NCBI GenBank assembly: GCA_041164825.1
Contig: JBEAOO010000297.1
Span: 1 to 27,637 of the forward strand
Source of the DNA: JBEAOO01 sp041164825
Lineage (GTDB): Bacteria > Pseudomonadota > Gammaproteobacteria > Burkholderiales > Burkholderiaceae_C
DNA length: 27,637 nucleotides
Reading direction: 5' to 3'
How positions within the stretch are numbered: position 1 is the stretch's first letter; each line of letters opens with the position of its first letter. Positions 7,318 to 15,085 of this stretch are shown here, one piece after another. The notes beneath the pieces are model-generated. The model was given only the letters and a program-made list of their open reading frames with translations. It was not told where the DNA came from and searched no databases. The position numbers were made by a program, and so were the translations under genes.

Positions 7318-7352
7318 CTCAGGGAAGCCGCCGCAAACGGCGTGTCCCTGAG
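7318..7352. terminator. Hairpin between converging znuA and proQ genes
   Basis: Outer arms CTCAGGGA (7318-7325) and TCCCTGAG (7345-7352) are perfectly complementary. Inside them CGCCG and CGGCG form a second 5-bp stem with a CAAA loop, separated by a small internal bulge. It lies in the roughly 200-bp space between two converging genes, where a bidirectional terminator is expected. No strong T-run follows on either strand, so termination efficiency is uncertain. Confidence 0.5.
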
Positions 7353-7380
7353 TCTCAAGCGCTTGGCTGATTTGCCGGAC

Positions 7381-8475
7381 TTATTTGCCCGGCTTGCCGC
7401 TCGGCTTGGCGCTGGCATCAGCCTCGGCGGCGGCGCTGGGCAGGCGGCCGGCTTGCAGCACTTGCTGCAGGGCCGCTTGCATGGCCGACTGCGGCAGGGC
7501 TTGGGCGCGGGCCGGGGCGGCCGAAGCGTGCGGCTGGCGCTGCGCGTCGTTGAACTCCGGGCGCGGGCCACGCGGCGGGCGGTCCGCCATCGGGCGGTCG
7601 CTGCCGCCATCGCGTCCACCGTCGCGGCCGGGGCGACCGCCGGGGGCGCCACCGTCACGGCGCGGGCCTCGGTTGCCACTTGCATTGCCGCCAGCGTTGC
7701 CCGCGCCGCTGTGGCTCGGCGCGCCTTCACGGCGTGGGCCGCGCGGGCCGCGGGCGGCATCACCTTCTCGGGCAGGGCGTGGCGGGCGTGCCGCACGTTG
7801 AGCTGCATCAGCTTCGCTCGCGTCACCGGGGGCTGCGGGTGCGGTGCCGTCAGCGGCAGCAGGGGCAGCAACGCGCGGTGCGCCGCGGACTTCACCACGG
7901 CCGTCTCCACGCGCCGGGCGGCCACTGCCACGCGGGCCACGGTCGCGCTCGGGGCGCTTGGGCGCGGCAGCGCGCTCATCGGCTTCGCGCTGGGCGGTGG
8001 CCAGCAGACCGTCGAGCGCGTCTTCAGCCACACCTTTGGCGGCGCAAAACTCGTCGCGCGGCAAGGTGTTGGCCTGGAACTCGCGCAGCAGGGTGGCGCG
8101 GTTGCGGCGCTCTTGCTGCTCTTGTTCGCGGCGGCTTTGTTGCAGTGTGCGGCGGCGAGCGAGCTCGTCCACGGCGGCCTGGCGGTGCTCATCAAGCAGC
8201 TCAGCGGCCTCGGCGCCGTCGAGGTCGTAGCGGTGCGTGGCTTGCACCAGCGCTTGCAAATAGCTGTGGGTGCCGGTGTAGCGGCGCAGGAAGGCCGACA
8301 GCACTTGTTTGGTGAAGACACCCGGCACTCGCTCTTGAATGTCGGCCTGGATGCGCAGTTTCAGCGGCTTCGGCGTGCCGCCGAAGAGGGCGGGGAAACG
8401 CTCTTTGAGTTGCAGCGCGCAAGCCGCCGGATCGATCTCGGATTGCACTGCGGGCGCCGCGGGGGTGGTGGACAT
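7381..8475 (-). CDS. proQ: ProQ/FinO-family RNA chaperone with long RG-rich tail
   Basis: This 364-residue protein begins with a ProQ/FinO domain (about residues 15-95): ALQLKERFPALFGGTPKPLK, then IQADIQERVPGV and FLRRYTGTHSYLQAL. This fold binds structured sRNAs and mRNA 3' ends. Residues 96-160 are charged and helical (RRREQEQQERRNRATLLREF contains part of it). Residues 165-310 are a low-complexity, mostly disordered stretch rich in Arg, Gly, Pro and Asp with RGPRG, GGRPGRDGGRDGG and similar repeats. The last 50 residues are Ala/Gln-rich with a possible short helix. I chose the ATG at 8475 because upstream codons do not extend the domain. The RG-rich region probably adds RNA binding or self-association. 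Confidence 0.9.
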   Translation of the reverse strand: MSTTPAAPAVQSEIDPAACALQLKERFPALFGGTPKPLKLRIQADIQERVPGVFTKQVLSAFLRRYTGTHSYLQALVQATHRYDLDGAEAAELLDEHRQAAVDELARRRTLQQSRREQEQQERRNRATLLREFQANTLPRDEFCAAKGVAEDALDGLLATAQREADERAAAPKRPERDRGPRGSGRPARGDGRGEVRGAPRVAAPAAADGTAPAAPGDASEADAAQRAARPPRPAREGDAARGPRGPRREGAPSHSGAGNAGGNASGNRGPRRDGGAPGGRPGRDGGRDGGSDRPMADRPPRGPRPEFNDAQRQPHASAAPARAQALPQSAMQAALQQVLQAGRLPSAAAEADASAKPSGKPGK

Positions 8476-8657
8476 GAAGGTCGAATTCAAAAGCAAGAAG
8501 ACCTCTATTTTGCCAAGGGTCTGGGGCGAGCGGGAAATTGCCGGTATTGAGGCTGCTGTTTCGCCCCATTCGTGACGCCTGAGTGACATGTTGCAGCCTC
8601 ATGGGCGGGCTAGACTCGGCGCCCACCCCCGACCCACCCCCAGGAGCACAACCCCCC

Positions 8658-9701
8658 ATGGCCCTCACCTTTGGCGCCTCTCAGCGCGGGTTGATCTGTG
8701 GCTACCGTTTTGAGCCCGGGCAGGGTGGGCAAGCCGTGACCTTGGACGAGGCGCTGGATTGGCTGCGCGGGCCGGCCTCGGCGCCCCAACAGCCCGTCAA
8801 AGCCGCCGCGCATGCAGCGGCCGACGCGTCCGCGGCCGGCTTCATGTGGCTGCACTTTGACCTCACCGACACCTCGGCCCAGCCGTGGATGCAAGCGCAC
8901 TTGGCGCTGCCCGAGGAGTTTTTCGAGGCGCTGCGCCAAGGCTCGCGCTCCACCCGCATCGAAGACGCGCAGGACAACCTGATCGCGGTGGTCAACGACG
9001 TGGCCTACGAGTTTTCGTTCGACCCGTCGGACATGGCCTCGCTGTGGATGTGCGTGAGCGAGCGGGTGGCGGTGAGCGCGCGTGTGCATCCATTGCGCTC
9101 GGTCGACAAGCTGCGCTTGGCGGTGCGCGACGGCGTGCGGTTTGGCTCGTCGGTCGATGTGTTGAACCACCTGATGAACGGGCAGGGCGATGTGCTGGTG
9201 CGCATCGTGCGCGAGACCACGCTCAAGGTCGACGGCATCGAAGACAGCCTGCTGCATGGCAAGCTCAAGTACCAACGCTCTGAGCTCGGCCAGTTGCGCC
9301 GGTTGCTGGTGCGCTTGCAGCGGCTGCTGGCGCCTGAGCCGGCCGCCTTGTTTCGCCTGCTGCGGCAGCCGCCGCCATGGATCAGGGCGCAGGACTTGGA
9401 TGAGCTGCGCCAAGCCACCGAGGAGTTCTCGTTGGTGATCCGCGACTTGTCGGCGCTGCAAGAGCGCATCAAGCTGCTGCAAGAAGAAATTGCCGCCCAG
9501 GTGAGCGAGCAAACCAACCGCACGCTGTTCACCTTGACCATGGTGACGGTGCTGGCCCTGCCCATCAACATTGCGACCGGCATGTTTGGCATGAATGTCG
9601 GCGGCATCCCGCTGGCTGACCACCCGCACGGCTTTCTGATCGTGCTGTTTTTGGTGGGTGTGTTCACGGCGGTGGCCGCGTGGTGGACGTTCCGGCGTTG
9701 A
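8658..9701 (+). CDS. CorA-superfamily metal transporter, ZntB-like
   Basis: This 347-residue protein has the CorA plan: a long soluble N-terminal part, a long helical stalk (about residues 190-285), and two C-terminal membrane helices (about 288-308 and 326-344). The family motif is GMN at 311-313, and the loop reads MNVGGIP. NVGGIP is characteristic of ZntB-type members that move zinc rather than magnesium, whereas typical CorA has a different, acidic loop. An AGGAG ribosome site lies 11 bases before the ATG; the upstream in-frame ATG at 8583 lacks one. It is divergent from proQ. Magnesium transport remains possible. With Zur-controlled genes nearby a zinc role is attractive, but no Zur-like site was seen in front of it. 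Confidence 0.87.
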   Translation: MALTFGASQRGLICGYRFEPGQGGQAVTLDEALDWLRGPASAPQQPVKAAAHAAADASAAGFMWLHFDLTDTSAQPWMQAHLALPEEFFEALRQGSRSTRIEDAQDNLIAVVNDVAYEFSFDPSDMASLWMCVSERVAVSARVHPLRSVDKLRLAVRDGVRFGSSVDVLNHLMNGQGDVLVRIVRETTLKVDGIEDSLLHGKLKYQRSELGQLRRLLVRLQRLLAPEPAALFRLLRQPPPWIRAQDLDELRQATEEFSLVIRDLSALQERIKLLQEEIAAQVSEQTNRTLFTLTMVTVLALPINIATGMFGMNVGGIPLADHPHGFLIVLFLVGVFTAVAAWWTFRR

Positions 9702-9953
9702 GGCTTTCAGCCTTTGGAGGGCTCTCACCTGGGAAGGTTGGAGCGGCATCCGAACAAGTCTTTCAGACAGCATTTGGACAGGCTAAGTAACAGCTGGTAC
9801 GAGGCGTCAGCGGTCGTTTTTTACACCTGAGAATCCGCCCCGACATCGAGGGCAAATCGCGGCATGCCAGCGCGGCCTTCGAGCAGTGGTGGCGGGCGGG
9901 TGACTGGTCCTGCTGCCGGTGTCTGACTCTGCCCAGGCTTGGATCGTCCGCCC

Positions 9954-10469
9954 ATGACTTCTCCCCTTGTATTGACGCCGGCACACGCCTTTAGCGCCGT
10001 CGCCGCCTTGCTGCTTGGTGTGCTGATCTGGGGCGCCTCAGGCGCGGTGCAGGCCGCGACCTGGCGCACCTTTGCTGTGGACGATTCGTTGAGCCAAGCG
10101 GTGAGTGTGCCCGTGCCATTTCGCTGGCGCAGCCTGGGGCCTAGCCGCACCGGCGAGCCGCCGCTGGAGGCCGTGACCGATGTGCGCGTCGTGCTGAAAA
10201 CCAGCGCTTGGGTGGGCCTGCCTGCGCGCATCTACATGGTGATGCCGGCGCAGCCCACGGCGCCCACATTGGCGGTGCAATGGTCCACCCGCGGCCTGCT
10301 GTTGCCCGGGCGATTGACCGGTGGGCAGCGTCAACTGGTGTTTCAGGGCGCGGTGCCGGCCGCATCGATGCAGGACGCCCTGCATGTGACGGCCTCGGCC
10401 TGGCAGGGTGACGCTGCGTCGCCCCAGCGCTTGAACTTCAGCTTTGAGATTGAGGTGCAAACGCCATGA
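9954..10469 (+). CDS. Small exported protein opening the appendage cluster
   Basis: This 171-residue protein is of unrecognised family. Residues 1-33 form a signal sequence (VAALLLGVLIWGASGAVQA, cleavage likely before ATWRTF). The mature part is predicted mostly beta, with alternating hydrophobics (VRVVLKTSAWVGLPARIYMV) and an ending FSFEIEVQTP typical of Ig-like or pilin-like subunits. There are no cysteines. It overlaps the chaperone gene by ATGA, so it is co-translated with it. A TTG at 9939 could add five residues. A minor subunit, tip protein or second chaperone-like factor is possible; I infer only that it belongs to the exported structure. Confidence 0.75.
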   Translation: MTSPLVLTPAHAFSAVAALLLGVLIWGASGAVQAATWRTFAVDDSLSQAVSVPVPFRWRSLGPSRTGEPPLEAVTDVRVVLKTSAWVGLPARIYMVMPAQPTAPTLAVQWSTRGLLLPGRLTGGQRQLVFQGAVPAASMQDALHVTASAWQGDAASPQRLNFSFEIEVQTP

Positions 10470-11401
10470 GTGAGTGGGTTGTTGGGCTTGGGCCTTTGGG
10501 ACGCTGGGGGTCTTTGGCGTCTTTGCCGTTTTGGGCCCGGCGCGTGGCAGCGTTGTGCGCCTGCAGTGCGCTCGCCTTCAGCCCCTTGGCCGAAGCGCAG
10601 TTTGCGGCCGCGGTCACGCCGCCGCGCTTCGAGGTTGACGTGCTGCCCGGGCAGGTGTCGCGCCAGGTGCTGGACATTGGTCACGCGCTGCCCGGCACCG
10701 GCTTGTACCGCGTTTACACCAACGATTGGCGGCTGTCGCCTGATGGCTCGGTGTCGTTTTTTGACGAGCTTCAAGCAGGCAGCTGCCGGCCCTGGGTGGT
10801 GATCGAGCGCGAGGAGATTGCCGTGCCCATGGGGCGCCGCTTGCGCTACCGCTTTGAGATCACGCCGCCCGCCGATGCCCCACCTCAGGAGTGCCGTTTT
10901 GCGCTGATGCTGGAGAGCCGGACCCAGGAGGTCAAAACCGGTGAGAACACCTCGTTCCCCATGAACGGGCGCATCGCGGTGATTGTGTACGCACGCGTGG
11001 GCGGGGTGGCGCCTGCGTTGAGCTGGGACGCGCTGCAGTGGGCCAAGGTGGACGAACACGACGCGCCGGTGATCCACGTGACCAACGGCGGGCAGGCCAC
11101 GGGCCGTTTGACGGGGGTGGTGGAAGGGCGCATGGCGGGCGGCGAGGTGTTCGAATTCACGCCCCAGACCTTGCCCATCTTGCCTGGGCAAACCCGGCAG
11201 ATCGCCTTGATGCGCCATGTGCCCGACGACACCTCGGGTGCCGCTGGGGCAACGCTGCCATCGGGTTCATCGGCGCCCGCGCCCGCGCCGTTGTCGCGCG
11301 CCGGTGCCTGGCAATTTCGCGGCGTGCTGGAGTACGGCCGTGCGGGCGAATTGCGCTTGCCGATCGATGCGCCGCTGCAGCCGGCGCGCGGAGCGCCATG
11401 A
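10466..11401 (+). CDS. PapD-like periplasmic chaperone
   Basis: This 311-residue exported protein has a late signal sequence (RRVAALCACSALAFSPLAEA, about residues 26-45). The following domain has the chaperone pattern of an Ig-like fold: FEVDVLPGQVSRQVLDIGH, YRVYTNDWRLSPDGSVSFF, SCRPWVVIEREEIAVPMGRR, LRYRFEITPP and ECRFALMLES. The two Cys may form a disulfide. A second beta-rich domain with ALSWDALQWAKVDEHDAPVI follows. At 311 residues it is longer than the usual 230-250 of PapD-type chaperones. It lies between a small exported protein and an outer-membrane barrel with ATGA overlaps on both sides. It would fold and deliver subunits to the barrel. Confidence 0.72.
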   Translation: MSEWVVGLGPLGRWGSLASLPFWARRVAALCACSALAFSPLAEAQFAAAVTPPRFEVDVLPGQVSRQVLDIGHALPGTGLYRVYTNDWRLSPDGSVSFFDELQAGSCRPWVVIEREEIAVPMGRRLRYRFEITPPADAPPQECRFALMLESRTQEVKTGENTSFPMNGRIAVIVYARVGGVAPALSWDALQWAKVDEHDAPVIHVTNGGQATGRLTGVVEGRMAGGEVFEFTPQTLPILPGQTRQIALMRHVPDDTSGAAGATLPSGSSAPAPAPLSRAGAWQFRGVLEYGRAGELRLPIDAPLQPARGAP

Positions 11402-13584
11402 GCTTGGCGCGGATGGGCGGGGGATGGGGGGGGGCCGTGCGCTCAAGTGGCGTCAAGCAGTGGGCGTGGCCGGCGTTGATGCTCGGGCTGTGGGGCGCGA
11501 TGCCCGCGCTGGCGGCTGGCACAGACACCGGAGCAGGCCAGGCCGCTGCCGCGCGGGCCACGGCGGGCACGGGCATCGCCCCCTATGCCGACCGTGTGAT
11601 GTTGGACGCCGCACCCCGTTGGGACGACGAGGCCCAGGATGCTGCGCCGTACGACGCGGCCGGCCTGCCCCGCAGCCTGCGTTTTGAGGCTCGCACGGCC
11701 CGCTCAAACAGCGATTTCGGCCCGACGCGCTCGGGCTCGGTCAGTGTGCGCGGAGGCTGGGACACGCTCAATCACGGCAGCTTTTCCATCGACGGCTCGG
11801 CCCGCTTGTGGGATGAATCGGCCACGGTGCGTGAGCGTGGCGGGGTGTCGTTCTCGCTGCAACAACGCGGCATGCCGTTCAGCGGGGGCTGGTCGGCCTC
11901 CAATGCCCTGGGCGTCATTCAAACCTTGAACCCGGTGTCGCCGCTGCTGCCTTCGGCCGTGCTGGTGCCCTCGCGTTTGATCCAGGGCGTGGCCACGCAG
12001 TGGCAGCACGAGGGGCAGGGCCTGACGCTGCAATTCAGCGCCGGTGAAACGGGCAGCTACCGCTCGGTGGGGCAGGGCGCGTTTCAGGGCTCGGGCAATG
12101 GCGTGATGGGTTGGGGCCTGGCCCTCAAGGGTGGCGGCCGCAGCGGGGCCACCCTGCTGCCCGCCGGCTGGCGCTACAGCGCCTGGGGCAGCCGGGCCAC
12201 GGGCGGCACCACCACGCTCAACACGGCCTGGGGCGTGATGCCGCGCGAGCCCGCCAGCATGGGTGTGTTGCAGAGCTTGGGCTGGGCCTCTGCGGGGGCG
12301 CAGGCGCAAGGCCAGTGGCTGCTCAGCCGCAGTGCCGACAGCGGCGCGCTGGGCGCGGCAGCGGCGTCACGGCAGGCCCGCTTGGGCCTGTGGCTGGATG
12401 CCGCCAGCGCGGCGGGCGGTTTGGCGCACCGCTGGGGCGTACACCGTCTGGAGCCCGATCTGAGCTGGCAGGGCGGCGCGGTGAGCGGCAACGCCGTGGG
12501 CGGCTACTACCGGTGGTCGCGCTCGGGCCTGCGCACCCAATGGGATGCCCAACTGGGAAGCAGCCGCCCCTTGGATGCCGCGCGCGGTGGCATCAGCGTG
12601 CAGCAAGCGGGGCTGTCGGTGCGCCACGCGCTGAGCTCGCAACTGGGGGTGGGGGGCTTGCTGCAGTTCATGGGCGGCACGCGCACGGCCATGCAGCTCA
12701 CGGGCTACTTGGACGCGCACCCGTCGTGGGCCGATGTGCGATTGCAATCGGGTGCCGAAACCACGTCGGGCCAACTGGCACTGGTGCACGTGGCGAGCGA
12801 TCAAGCGTGGCGCCTGCCCGGCGACTGGCGTCTGAGCAGTTCACAGGCTTGGAGCACGTCACGCCGCAGCGTGTCGTCGAGCGCGGTCAGCGGCTGGGCG
12901 CGCAGCCTGGAGCTGGGGGCGGCTGGCGGCACCGATGTGGGGGCCAGCGTGACGGTGGACGTGTCGGCACGTGCCAGCCTGCCCTTGGCCGATGCCGAGC
13001 GTGCCCGGCTGTATCAGCTGAGCGTCAACGGGCAGTGGCATGTCGCCCCGGGCTGGTCGGTGGGCCTCTCGCTGGCACGCTCGCACAGCAGCGGGCTGGC
13101 CGCGCCCGAGCTCGCCTCGCCCTTGCCCAGCCTGCCTGGCAGCTATGTGCCCGCCAGTTATGCGGGCCACAGCGCACGTGATGTGTGGTTGAGCCTGCGC
13201 TACGACTTTCAGGCAGGGATGGCGTCGCTGCCCTTGGGCGCGGGTGCGCGGGCTGATGGCGGCAGCGGTGCCGTCGAGGGTGTGGTGTTCTTCGACGACA
13301 ACGGCAACGGCCGCCTCGACGCCCGTGAGGGCCGCGCCGCAGACATCACGGTGGTGCTCGATGGCCGTTACAGCATTCGCACCGATGCGCAGGGCCACTA
13401 CGAGTTCCCGTTTGTGGCCAGCGGCACCCACAGCCTTCAGGTGGCGTCTGACACCTTGCCGCTGCCTTGGGCGATGCCGAATCCAGACGCCGTGACGGTG
13501 GTGGTCCAGCCCCGTGACAGCGCGCGTCAAGACTTTGCCGCGCAGCGCGAGCGGGCGGGTGCGTTGTCGCCCGGTTGGCGTTGA
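11398..13584 (+). CDS. Usher-like outer-membrane barrel with C-terminal SdrD/Cna-B-like domain
   Basis: This 728-residue protein has a signal peptide (AWPALMLGLWGAMPALAAG, cleavage near residue 40). It is rich in alternating Gly/Ser/Trp/aromatic beta strands from about residue 95 to 620, consistent with a large barrel (GGVSFSLQQRG, RYSAWGSRATGG, RDVWLSLRYDFQAG). The region VLVPSRLIQGVATQW resembles usher barrels. The last 105 residues form an SdrD-B/Cna-B-like fold beginning GAVEGVVFFDDNGNGRLDAR, with YSIRTDAQGHYEFPFVASG. I do not see the usual usher N-terminal chaperone-binding domain. It is probably the secretion and assembly pore for subunits encoded nearby, but a non-pore surface barrel is possible. 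Confidence 0.72.
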   Translation: MSLARMGGGWGGAVRSSGVKQWAWPALMLGLWGAMPALAAGTDTGAGQAAAARATAGTGIAPYADRVMLDAAPRWDDEAQDAAPYDAAGLPRSLRFEARTARSNSDFGPTRSGSVSVRGGWDTLNHGSFSIDGSARLWDESATVRERGGVSFSLQQRGMPFSGGWSASNALGVIQTLNPVSPLLPSAVLVPSRLIQGVATQWQHEGQGLTLQFSAGETGSYRSVGQGAFQGSGNGVMGWGLALKGGGRSGATLLPAGWRYSAWGSRATGGTTTLNTAWGVMPREPASMGVLQSLGWASAGAQAQGQWLLSRSADSGALGAAAASRQARLGLWLDAASAAGGLAHRWGVHRLEPDLSWQGGAVSGNAVGGYYRWSRSGLRTQWDAQLGSSRPLDAARGGISVQQAGLSVRHALSSQLGVGGLLQFMGGTRTAMQLTGYLDAHPSWADVRLQSGAETTSGQLALVHVASDQAWRLPGDWRLSSSQAWSTSRRSVSSSAVSGWARSLELGAAGGTDVGASVTVDVSARASLPLADAERARLYQLSVNGQWHVAPGWSVGLSLARSHSSGLAAPELASPLPSLPGSYVPASYAGHSARDVWLSLRYDFQAGMASLPLGAGARADGGSGAVEGVVFFDDNGNGRLDAREGRAADITVVLDGRYSIRTDAQGHYEFPFVASGTHSLQVASDTLPLPWAMPNPDAVTVVVQPRDSARQDFAAQRERAGALSPGWR

Positions 13585-13680
13585 ACCGTGTTGCGCTTGG
13601 CGTTGCTGTGTGGTCGCCAGAGATGGGGCGCGGGCGGTGGCGAATGGTGATCAGCGAACAGCGAGCGGTGGCCGAACGAT

Positions 13681-14229
13681 TCAGGGGGAGGCGATGGTGA
13701 TGCGTGCGCGGCCCGTGGCGTCGGGCTCGGCTTGCGCTGCCATTGCGGCCAGCGGGCCGCGGCGGGCTGCGGCTCGGCTGGCCGATGGCGAACTCAACGC
13801 ACTCGGTGCTGCCGCCGAGGCCGCACCTTGCACCACCAGTGGTCCGCTGTTGCTGCTGGCAAGCCATTGGCCACGCGCGTCGCTGCGCAGGCTGAGCGCA
13901 GGCAGCACGGTGATCCTGAAATCCAAGTGCGCCGAGGTCGCCAAGGGGGCACCGGTCGCACCGTCCGTCAACACCGCCGAAGTGCGCTCGGCATCGGCCC
14001 AGCAGGGCGCGGCCATGGCGCCGGTAGCGAACAGCAGCAGTGTGACGCGCCAGCGCCATGGCGGGCGCCCGTGCGCTTGCCCGGGCCCTTGTCCATGTCC
14101 ATGTCCATGTCCATGTCCAAGCTCCTGCGATGCGTGCCGTCGCGAGTTGCTGCCCGCCGCGCCGTGCGGCGTTGCCCGCTCTGGGGCCAAAGAGGTGCGG
14201 TTCATGGGGGGTGCGTCAAAGCCGGTCAT
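13681..14229 (-). CDS. Exported subunit paralogue on the opposite strand, with His-Gly repeat leader
   Basis: This protein of about 182 residues runs against the surrounding operon. After a hydrophobic segment (RWRVTLLLFATGAMAAPCWA) it carries TSAHLDFRITVLPALSLRS, which matches TAHLDFKITIPKVLFLRVG near the mature start of the 14446-15084 subunit. This is the main evidence that it is real. The rest of the mature part is short and Ala/Ser-rich, so it looks like a reduced or decayed paralogue. The leader contains GHGHGHGHGQG, encoded by a tandem hexamer, ahead of the signal segment, which is unusual. The start is uncertain: ATG at 14229, ATG at 14205 and GTG at 14268 are open and none has a clear ribosome site. 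Confidence 0.5.
   Translation of the reverse strand: MTGFDAPPMNRTSLAPERATPHGAAGSNSRRHASQELGHGHGHGHGQGPGQAHGRPPWRWRVTLLLFATGAMAAPCWADAERTSAVLTDGATGAPLATSAHLDFRITVLPALSLRSDARGQWLASSNSGPLVVQGAASAAAPSALSSPSASRAAARRGPLAAMAAQAEPDATGRARITIASP
14091..14119. repeat. Tandem hexamer repeat (GTCCAT, 4.8 copies)
   Basis: Four perfect GTCCAT units and a five-base partial copy lie in the leader of the minus-strand subunit paralogue, where they encode alternating Gly and His. Because the unit is six bases, copy-number change would alter length but not reading frame. Confidence 0.85.
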
Positions 14230-14372
14230 TCGTGTTCTATCGGCCGAATGTTGGCCAGCTTGATGCACGGGAATTCAGAAAGAAGGCCCTTTCCAACAAT
14301 CGCTAACACTTGTCACAGTGCATTTGTCGCGGGGCGTGACCACATGCCTGACGCGCTCGCCCGAACCGCTCT

Positions 14373-14378
14373 CATAAT
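14373..14378 (+). promoter_or_regulatory. Candidate -10 box for the major subunit gene
   Basis: CATAAT lies 68 bp before the subunit ATG and is followed by an unusual T-rich patch. No convincing -35 hexamer sits at the right spacing, so an activator may be needed or the call may be wrong. A direct repeat CGTCACCTCA (14383-14392 and 14422-14431) flanks the untranslated leader. Confidence 0.3.
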
Positions 14379-14445
14379 TTTTCGTCACCTCACCGGCCGC
14401 CTCGGCCCTGCAGGTTCAACCCGTCACCTCAAAGGGACCTCGACC

Positions 14446-15084
14446 ATGATCCGCACACTCTCGATCCGCTCGGCCTGCGCTGCCACTTCGCTGTTCGCTC
14501 TGGCCGCTGTTCCGCTGGCGGCACATGCCGAGTCCAGCTACCAGACGGGTGCCGGGGCGCTCGCCCCCACGGCCCACCTCGACTTCAAAATCACCATCCC
14601 GAAGGTGCTGTTCCTGCGTGTCGGTACCGGCACCGACTACACCACGGTCGGCACCATCAACCTCATTGACTTCACGGTGCCTGCTGCCAATGTGGGCGAT
14701 GGCTCGGTGATCTCCGCATCGGCAGGTGCGGGTGACTTGGGCACGGGCAAGGTGACCGCAAAACTGGTCACCAACGGCGGCGATGTGACCTTCGCCTCCA
14801 AGACCACCGGCGCCATGAACAACGGCACCGCCGCTGAGACCATCTCCTACAGCCAGATCGCCACCGCTGTTGCCACCAACACCACCGCCACGGCCTTGAC
14901 CCACCCGGCCTTGGTCGATGCCGCCGCAGGCACTTCCGTCACCGTCACGGCCGTCAACAAGGTCGTCAACCAAGACGCCAAGTGGACCTTCACCTACCTG
15001 AACGCGAATGTGGCGCCAGCCGGCACCTACGGTGGTGTCAACACCAACAACGGCCGTGTCACCTACACCGCCTCGGTGCTGTGA
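14446..15084 (+). CDS. Probable major appendage subunit
   Basis: This 212-residue exported protein has a clean signal peptide with predicted cleavage AHA-ES after residue 28. The mature protein is Thr/Ala/Val/Gly-rich and beta-predicted, has no cysteine, and ends RVTYTASVL like a pilin donor/acceptor strand. The segment TAHLDFKITIPKVLFLRVG near residues 42-60 recurs in the minus-strand paralogue. A good ribosome site (AAAGGGA) lies about nine bases before the ATG, and composition suggests strong expression. It is followed one base later by another secreted subunit gene. I do not recognise the family; the subunit role rests on size, composition and the chaperone and barrel neighbours. Confidence 0.75.
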   Translation: MIRTLSIRSACAATSLFALAAVPLAAHAESSYQTGAGALAPTAHLDFKITIPKVLFLRVGTGTDYTTVGTINLIDFTVPAANVGDGSVISASAGAGDLGTGKVTAKLVTNGGDVTFASKTTGAMNNGTAAETISYSQIATAVATNTTATALTHPALVDAAAGTSVTVTAVNKVVNQDAKWTFTYLNANVAPAGTYGGVNTNNGRVTYTASVL

Positions 15085-15085
15085 C

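Noticed and set aside
6276..8321. A 681-codon minus-strand frame across znuA and proQ
   Set aside because: It crosses the ends of two convincing genes in other frames and has low-complexity composition without signal, motif or start context.
9701..9713. AGGCT-TTC-AGCCT directly after the CorA-like gene as a terminator
   Set aside because: Only five pairs with two following Ts; too weak to call.
14091..14119. The hexamer repeat as a phase-variation switch
   Set aside because: A six-base unit cannot change reading frame, and it is not placed between promoter boxes of a recognised gene.
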